A DNA stretch of 64,000 bases from Calocera cornea HHB12733 (taxonomy: Eukaryota > Basidiomycota > Dacrymycetes > Dacrymycetales > Dacrymycetaceae), in NCBI GenBank assembly GCA_001632435.1, contig KV423984.1, positions 17,296 through 81,295 of the forward strand, given 5' to 3'. How positions within the stretch are numbered: position 1 is the stretch's first letter; each line of letters begins with the position of its first letter. The notes under the pieces were generated by a model that made no database searches, was not told the origin of the DNA, and saw only the letters and a program-made list of their open reading frames with translations. Shown here piece by piece: positions 54,619 through 64,000 of the stretch. A program made the position numbers and the translations under genes.

Positions 54619-57040
54619 GATGTGGGCTGCTCCGGCTGGAAGGATGCGTTGGTTGAGCAAACGCGGGGACGCAGCGTCGCGCTCATGATTGGGCCCGGGC
54701 GTGCTTATATGCAGCCTGCAGCGATGTCCACGGTGACGGAGTGCCAGTGATGCGCAAGCGCAAAGTGTGCTCCGAAGAACAGGCGCGAATTAATAATTCT
54801 GGTTCCTTGATGTTCCTGGCCTTCTGACTCCGTATCTTCATGCCCTGAGCAGAAGGCCCTGGTATTTTCATCAGCTTCGCGCCGTGTGCGCGGGCTATCG
54901 AAGCATGGTGCCATTTTCGCAGGTCGCGAATGCCAGCGTTGACCGGGTGAATTAGGCTTGGCGAGACAAGTCATCGAGTATCCAGCAGCATCACCATACT
55001 TTAAAGACGAGAACAACGCCCCCGGCGTCGAGTACGCCGTGCGAGATTCGGAAACGCTCGGCCTATCAATCAGTTCAGATTGCAACCTCCCGTAATCCGC
55101 TCGATGGCTTCCATCTCGAGGAGATAGATACGGTCTGATCGGTCGGCGCCCGCACAGCAGCCGATATCCGACAACCGACAACCCGCGCATTCTTCCTCGC
55201 GTATATCGCTCCAACACAGACAGGGGAACATCTCGCTCGAAGGAGAATGATAGTGGCGCAGTGCGAGGGTACATGATCTTCCCACCGAGCATCGTCCAAT
55301 ATCGAGCAGGATCATCCTCCGCCAAGCCCTCCATCCCTCGCGGCCCATAATCGCGTCACCATAGCGATCCGTGTCCGCGTCCCACGACGCGGGAAAGACC
55401 ATTTACTTAAGCTTGCTGCTTCCCGCGTGTTCTCGCTGTTTTCCCCGAAGGATCGCAGAGGCTCGACCGCGGAGGCGCGAACGAGAAGCACCCGCGCACG
55501 CTGGGAAAGTTGGGATACATATGGGCGCCGAGGATCCGCGGACAGGGAGCTGGCGCTGGCGTCGGAGAGCGTTTCACGCGCGAAGGGGCGCATATGCGTG
55601 ACATCGGAGAGAAGGGAGGGAGGAGGGGGCGCCGTTATCTCGGGTCGGTGCGCTTCCGCTTCTTGTCCGGAAGGCAGCCGCTGGCCCGGTTCCTTATTTG
55701 TCGGAGTACTTCGCGCGCGTCATTTCGCCCACAACTGGTGGTTGGAGAGGTATTGTATCTCGAATGTAATGTCAACAATGGCCGATCGATGTCGTCCGAG
55801 AGATGCATCGTCACGGTCGCAGCCCACCACCCACGGAAAGAAAGGGGAAATCGTCGGTCCATTAGCACCTTGCGGAGCCTACGCGCGACCACCAGCAGAG
55901 CAGCCAAACGTTCAGCCAGTACAATTCTCCAGCAAACGATCGATCGCACGAACGTGAAGAGTATCTTGCGTGTAGCTTGCCAGGGATGTAGATGACCCGG
56001 TAGGCTGAATCCAGATGCCAAGAGAGCTGTACCCCACGTTCCTGGCTAGAGGTGTGGTGCGATAATGGGATGATGTGTAGCCAATCGAGGGTTGGGGATT
56101 GATCGGTGATTGGGTGGGCAGTTTGGTGCTTGCTTCCTACGCATATACGACCGTGTGAACGCTCGGGGAGACTTTGTTCAGCCGGCGAGGTGGAGCGTTG
56201 CTCGGTATGGGTGGCGCAGCATATGCTGCAGCACGATCGCCCGAGTCCTCCTAGAAAATGGCCATGGTACGGTACATACATGTTGGCGTGCACTGGTAGT
56301 TTGGTGCATATGACGGCGGGAGAGGAGAACGAGTCAGCGCGCTAACCCTAGGGGTGGGCGGTGGGAAGGTCGAGAGTGCTCCACGAATGCGGAATCGCCG
56401 GGTGGGATGATGCCCACTTACAGCTGGGAGATTGGGTCGTATTGATGGTCGTTCTACTGGCGGTCTGTAGTTCTAGTCAGAGGGAAAGTTCACTAGCGTT
56501 GAGCAGGGTTGGCGTACTGGACGATATCCTCCAACGTCTACGGTCATTCCGCGTCGCACTCCTGCACCGCGCTCGTCCACCAACTAGTCCTCGACCGGCA
56601 TGGATCCATCGCGCTTTACAACATCCATTTTTTGTGCAGCTTGCATCGTACCCTGTAGACGCAGACCGTTACTTGACACCTCCCGCCCAGCGAGCCATGG
56701 ATATTGCGTGGGCTAACCAGGGGTCTGGCGACGCGAACTGCTCCAGTGAGTCGGGAGTGGCGCGTGGGCGGGGGTTTGGACGCTGCGTCGACCCGAGCAA
56801 GGGAGCGATGTAGGAAACATCTTGTGCAGCGCGATTGATCATAGCTGGTCGACACCTCAGACTTGCTCACGCCGCAGCTGCAGCCCGTCGTGCGCCTCCG
56901 AAAGGTAGGATCGCGCCGTTAGCGCCGACGCGCTCCAGGGTCCCCGCTCGGCAGCTCGGCACCCTCTTCCCGGCATTCGCGCGTTGCAAGCTCGCCATCC
57001 ACGCCGGCCGTCGGGCGTGGACCGGCGATGTCCTATGACG
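54619..57040. other. 2.4-kb region without a supported gene
   Basis: Both strands have ORFs of 80-210 codons (for example minus 54705-55334 and plus 55427-55957), but none shows a recognisable domain, codon bias or matching splice signals. The minus-strand ORF near 54705-55334 is the most protein-like and could belong to a lineage-specific gene. Promoters of the exporter-like gene and the first reductase lie at the two ends. Confidence 0.35.
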
Positions 57041-57060
57041 GCCGATGCGCAAGGTGTACT

Positions 57061-57067
57061 GTATATA
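57061..57067 (+). promoter_or_regulatory. TATA box of aldo/keto reductase copy 1
   Basis: GTATATATTC about 90 bp before the ATG at 57153. A similar element stands at about the same distance before the second copy, which supports it being functional. Confidence 0.5.
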
Positions 57068-57152
57068 TTCGTGTGACGCTGCTGCTATTGTCGACGTCCT
57101 CCTGCTGTTCACTGCTTACCTTCTACCTCTACCTCGAGACTAGAAAGCAATC

Positions 57153-58702
<1,550 letters not shown>

Positions 58703-58962
58703 TGTGGCGGCTGATGCCTGATGCGGCAAGCAGCATGAACGGATGGCGGATGGGGTGGGGTGCAGGAATAGCAAACAAACCAATTAGAATGCAGGAACGT
58801 GTTACCAACTTCATGTATTGTATTGCGGGGAAGGAGAGTGCGGGGTAAAGGCCCACCGGCACGCGGTGGACCCTCTCCATTCTGACAGCCCGCATGCCGC
58901 GCTCGCCATGCGGCAGAGAGCGACCTCCACTAGCCAACCCAATGACCGATGGCGTCGCCGTT

Positions 58963-58974
58963 CCATATATAAAT
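58963..58974 (+). promoter_or_regulatory. TATA box of aldo/keto reductase copy 2
   Basis: CATATATAAATA about 90 bp upstream of the ATG at 59057. Confidence 0.55.
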
Positions 58975-59056
58975 AACCTATACCCAGCGATGGCGGCGCC
59001 CTTTAGCCGCTGCTCTCCTGCTTTCCACAACTTCCATCATCTAGGATAACACAATC

Positions 59057-60542
<1,486 letters not shown>

Positions 60543-61012
60543 GTGCCGTCTATCTGTGGTTCACCGAGAGCTTAGGACGAGGGTACGGTCGCCTTGTAGG
60601 AGTAAAAAATAAAGAATGAAATACCGTCGAGTTTTCCCATGTATAATCAAGTTGGGAATCCTAGACGACGAATGCACGGCGCGTCCTTGGACGCGGCTGT
60701 AGTCCAGGTGGATGCAACATTCACCTGGTTCACTCCGACGGACTTGCCCGCTAGGATGTCTGATTGCCTAGTGGCATAACTGTTCACAATGGGACAGAGC
60801 TTGCAGTTTCTCGGTGCCGTTATCCCGGTAAGCAGCGCAGTGGATGGGCAAACTCGGCTTACATGCGAAAGTGAGGTATGTACATACCATAATCATATTG
60901 CGCACCGATAAACCCACTTTCTTAGAGGATACACAGCAGGAACGCATTGGAGGTGTACATGGCGGCGAAAACCAAAACAATAATGCGAAGTCAGTGGCAA
61001 TCCAAAAGTCTT
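60543..61012. other. Spacer between reductase copy 2 and the tRNA
   Basis: Contains the 3' region of the reductase with AATAAA at 60608. Otherwise nothing recognisable. Confidence 0.4.
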
Positions 61013-61013
61013 T

Positions 61014-61094
61014 GCGTGGACCGGGAATCGAACCCGGGGCCAGTCGAGCGTTGCTTAATGGCAACGACTGAGGTTACCACTACCCCATCCACGC
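61014..61094 (-). tRNA. tRNA-Gly (anticodon GCC) with a short intron
   Basis: Read on the minus strand, the cloverleaf closes fully. The acceptor stem GCGTGGA pairs with TCCACGC. The D arm reads GGGTAGTGGTAACCTC. The anticodon stem AGTCG pairs with CGACT. The T arm CCGGGTTCGATTCCCGG is perfect and contains the B-box GGTTCGATTCC. The anticodon loop TTGCCA... puts GCC at positions 34-36. The loop is 18 nt instead of 7, so an 11-nt intron after position 37 is inferred. The discriminator base would be A (61013). Confidence 0.9.
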
Positions 61095-61251
61095 TTTGCA
61101 TATATTGGAGGCAGCTGGAAACTACTGAAGTGATAAAAGCAGAACAACTCCAAATTTGGGACATTTACTTCCGGCCAGCTTGCCTCGGGGGCGGAAGGCG
61201 TCCTCGATCCAGACATCCGTCTGAGGGACACACATTTCAAACTTATTGACC

Positions 61252-61792
61252 ATGTCTGCGCTTCCTGATGATACCCTACACAAGGTGCGCACGTATTCTC
61301 ATTCAATCATGCCTAAGGCTTAATATTGAACTCTACTGCAGGTGCTGCAACAAATCCAGACGGCCACCATCACCGCGCAGCGGGAGCTCTCCGTCGTCAG
61401 GTCCCAAATCGTGGCGACCGAACGGAGCAAGAAGATCTCGCAGCTGACGAGCGGGGAGATTGCTGCGCTCCCACAGGAGGGGGTGAGAATATACAGGGGC
61501 GTGGGGAAGATGTTCGTCATGGAGCCGAGGGCGGTTATGGAGCGCAGCTTGGCCGTGCAGGAGAAGCAGATCGAGGAGGAGCTCGCGGCGCTCACTAGGA
61601 AGGTACGCATAAGATGCATTGGATCTCCGTACGTTTCTAACATTAATGTTTATAGGCGAAGCGCTTGGAGGGTGATTACAACAGGACGCAGTCTCAGCTG
61701 CGGGATATCGTGCGTCCTCCGTCGCCCCTGCAGCCTGATGGCTCCTCTGACGCGTCTCGCAGTTTCACGCTCAGCAGCAGCAGCAATCCTAG
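61252..61792 (+). CDS. Prefoldin subunit 1 (beta-type)
   Basis: Four exons: 61252-61284, 61342-61602, 61656-61709 and 61763-61792, giving 125 residues, normal for PFD1. Layout of a beta-type prefoldin: an N-terminal coiled-coil helix (LQQIQTATITAQRELSVVRS), two beta hairpins (TSGEIAALPQEGVRIYRGVG and KMFVMEPRA) and a C-terminal helix (VQEKQIEEELAALTRKAKRL). The last exon adds a short FHAQQQQQS tail. Prefoldin is a cytosolic hexamer that takes nascent actin and tubulin to the CCT/TRiC chaperonin. The choice of a last 30-nt exon rests on splice signals (CGCAG before 61763) and gives the expected length. Reading through would add about 75 unlikely residues. Confidence 0.9.
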
Positions 61793-62407
61793 CGCTCTTC
61801 ACAGCTCTGATCGTTTCTGGGCTGGAAGAGCTCTCGGACGCCGTCGCCCCTGTGCCATGAGAGGAGCGCCTTTTCGAAAGGCCTCCTTGACGGCACCCTT
61901 GTGTGAACAAGCGCGTCTGCCCTCGTCCCGAACGTGTACCAGGCGACGACTCAAGCGAGCCTTTCACATCGGTGTATACGTTCATCAAACGGAGCAGGTT
62001 CATGTCAAATGAGCTTTGCGTATGTATAATAGTAGCACAATCACAAGTCACGAAGCACAGTGTGAGAGCGAGGCCGTCGGAGCCGCCGGTCTTACTCAAT
62101 CTGCACAGGCCACGCAGCCGAGGTGCTCATTATTGTCGTTCTGCACTTGTCGTTACAGCCCCATCCTTATGAACCTCAATATCTACGACGAGCGCTTAGC
62201 TTGACTTCGTGATCCCTGAAGACATCTTGTGGTTAGAGATGGAAATTACTTCCGACCTTGTCGTCCCTTGCTCGCATTTACCGCCTGCGAGTCGTACGCA
62301 TCGTCACAGGCCGCGTCCCAAGGCCAGCGGCATATATTCACCCATCTTGCGCGTCTTGCACTACTCGCTTGCCTTGTACCCCGGCGTTGCTGCCCTTATA
62401 CCCCTGA
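61793..62407. promoter_or_regulatory. Spacer upstream of the taxilin-like gene
   Basis: About 600 bp between prefoldin stop and the next ATG. No conserved gene; presumed promoter of the taxilin-like gene. Confidence 0.4.
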
Positions 62408-64000
62408 ATGGCTACATCAGCATCGGCCGCGACGGCACACGCGACGAATGCCAACAGCTCGACGTCAGCAGCGCGAACTGGCGCGCTGAAGCCGGCACCC
62501 GGCGTACGGCAAGATGGCGGGCCACCTGGACCGCCGCCGCCCGGCCCTGTGCCGCCCACCCCCGCTGTACAGATGAACGGGCTTTCCAAGGTGCCGCCAG
62601 TTGCGGCAGGGACGAACGCGACCAGCCCGCCTCCTCCCGCGCAGGCCACCCCGCAGAAGGGCAAGAAGAAGACCGACCCGCCCGACGTCATGGCTATGTA
62701 TGAGAGTGTGAAGAGCCGTATAGCAGCGCTTGAATCGTGAGTCTCGGCATTAGCATAGTGGGGGACGTGTGATGGAAACTAGCCTAGGGAGGAGGTACAT
62801 GGCGAAGAGGAGGAGAAGAAGATCAGTGCGTACTTGTGGCCTTTACCTGCTCCATCTAGGAAACTGATCACATTCATAGCCGAGGAAGCGCACAACTCCA
62901 TCAAGGGCCAGACTGAGTCTGCGATTCAGCAGAAGTACATCGAGCTGGTACGTGCATCACATACCCTGACCTGCATATATGCTAACCATTCAAACAGTTC
63001 GCGGAGATGAAGCGCATCGAGCGGGAGCATGCGAAGGAGAAGCAGAAGCTCACGAAGGACAAGGATGCAGGTGCGCAACATGGTATCAAGAAATATTTAG
63101 TGCTGTGCTGACACTAGAGCAGCGAAGGGCCAGCTGACGAAAGCGAATCAGGGGAGGACAAAGCTGGAAAACCTAGCTCGGGAGCTGCAGAAGGTACGTC
63201 AGATGTTGCGGGTGTGCTCCCGTACGTGTATCTTATGATTGGCGCATTAGGACAACAAGAAGCTGCGCGTAAGACGCTCTTTTCGGTGATGCGATTGGTC
63301 ACGTGACTGACATTCTCTTCCAGGAGGATGGGAAACGGCTAGCTGGGTCGATCGAGGAGGTGCAAGACGAACTGGCGCATATGAAGACTCAAGTAGAACG
63401 ACGAACCGCGGCGCTCATGCGTCGGCGGGATCCACCGCGACTCGGACCTAACGGCGCGCCGCCATCCGACCTCGTCGTCAAGGTTGTTTGCAAGTACCGC
63501 GCCGAGCTGTTCTTCAAGATCTCACGGAAGACGAAGTTGTCCCGACTATTCAGCGCCTGGACGGAGCGGATGGCAAGTGCGGAGGAGGCGGCGCTAAATC
63601 AGGACAAGGGGAAGAGTCCGGTAGTGACTGTCGAGAGTGGGAAGGACGTCAAGGGGAAGAAGAGGGAGGTGCCGTCCATGACCTTCCTGTTCACGCATGT
63701 TGGGAGGAGCCTGGAGCCGGACATGACGCCTGAAGATGCGGCGATGGAGGACGGGGACGAGATCCTCGCGGTCGAGATGATGGACCTGACGACGCCTGAG
63801 GTTGACCATGTGATCTCAGAGCCCAAGCGAATGTTGCTGCAGAAGCACTGGGCTGAGAATCCACAAGAGTACGTTGCAGCTAAACCTTTGGCGGCGGCGG
63901 TTGCTGACGAGCTTGTCAGAGCGAGGAAGGCTGTCGAGGAGGTGTTTGACGGAATGTATGTGCCGTGTATAGGGCCTGTACCGCCCTTACTGATCGCCTT
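62408..64000 (+). CDS. Taxilin-type coiled coil joined to a SUMO-like (Rad60-SLD-type) domain, 3' end outside window
   Basis: Exons: 62408-62736, 62788-62825, 62880-62947, 62998-63070, 63123-63193, a micro-exon 63251-63268 (18 nt), and 63324 onward to a possible donor at 63956. Phases agree throughout. Residues 1-90 are low-complexity, Ala/Thr/Pro-rich. A coiled coil follows with the taxilin signature IELFAEMKRIEREHAKEKQK and LTKANQGRTKLENLARELQK. Taxilins bind syntaxins and the nascent-chain complex in vesicle traffic. After only about 110 residues of coiled coil the same frame enters a beta-grasp fold: ELFFKISRKTKLSRLFSAW, then MTFLFTHVGRSL and MTPEDAAMEDGDEILAV. This is the pattern of SUMO and of the SUMO-like domains of Rad60/Esc2 proteins. 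Normal taxilins lack such a domain. Either a gene fusion, or two genes joined by a missing stretch. The C-terminus is not in the window. Confidence 0.75.

Noticed and set aside
54705..55334. Possible gene of 209 codons on the minus strand
   Set aside because: Looks somewhat protein-like, but two overlapping frames compete and no splice or homology evidence was found. Left as unassigned.

Overview
The window is nuclear DNA of a basidiomycete fungus, most likely an Agaricomycete. Almost every gene is cut by short introns of about 45-90 nt with GT..AG ends. The 5' splice sites are mostly GTGCGY or GTACGY. The gene content also fits: NB-ARC/TPR receptor genes in numbers, a GH5 pair with secretion signals, a divergent HECT-like gene, and a Ty1/copia element. 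Housekeeping genes are GC-rich with C/G-ending codons. The receptor genes use codons more evenly.

Layout. 1-430: degenerate direct repeats. 0.8-5.2 kb (-): divergent HECT-like gene. 6.1-7.7 kb (-): Mob4/phocein. 8.8-11.1 kb (+): receptor NLR-A. 12.5-14.0 kb (+): disordered G/S/T-rich protein. 14.3-15.5 kb (-): DapA-fold protein lacking its catalytic residues. 16.4-17.5 kb (+): proteasome alpha-5. 17.7-18.4 kb (-): RidA family. 18.9-22.5 kb (-): NLR-B. 22.9-24.4 kb: dead receptor fragments. 24.4-28.9 kb: complete copia retrotransposon. 29.1-32.0 kb (-): NLR-C. 32.8-36.0 kb (-): NLR-D. 37.0-38.9 and 40.2-42.0 kb (-): tandem GH5 pair. 42.6 kb: orphan TPR fragment. 43.5-46.9 kb (-): NLR-E. 47.9-50.2 kb (+): single-pass surface protein. 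50.5-54.6 kb (-): aromatic-acid-exporter-like membrane protein. 57.2-58.7 and 59.1-60.5 kb (+): tandem aldo/keto reductases. 61.0 kb (-): tRNA-Gly. 61.25-61.8 kb (+): prefoldin subunit 1. 62.4 kb to the end (+): taxilin-type coiled coil joined in frame to a SUMO-like fold.

The most distinctive part is 8.8-46.9 kb: five NB-ARC/TPR genes plus at least three fragments, with a GH5 pair and a retroelement between them. They look like fungal NLR-type receptors: a predicted N-terminal helical bundle, a nucleotide-binding switch and a sensor made of almost perfect 40-residue TPR units. NLR-E is intact. NLR-A, -B and -D each carry at least one apparent 1-nt loss, and NLR-C may carry one. NLR-A lacks the part between nucleotide-binding core and TPRs. 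NLR-D appears to carry the helical bundle at its C-terminus instead of its N-terminus and has lost the Walker B aspartate. Together this looks like a receptor locus under rapid birth, death and domain reshuffling.

Exon boundaries were placed by hand from splice signals, reading phase and homology. Where the phases add up exactly (Mob4, DapA-like, PSMA5, RidA, NLR-E, first GH5, surface protein, both reductases, prefoldin) they should be close to right. The HECT-like and exporter-like models are approximate.
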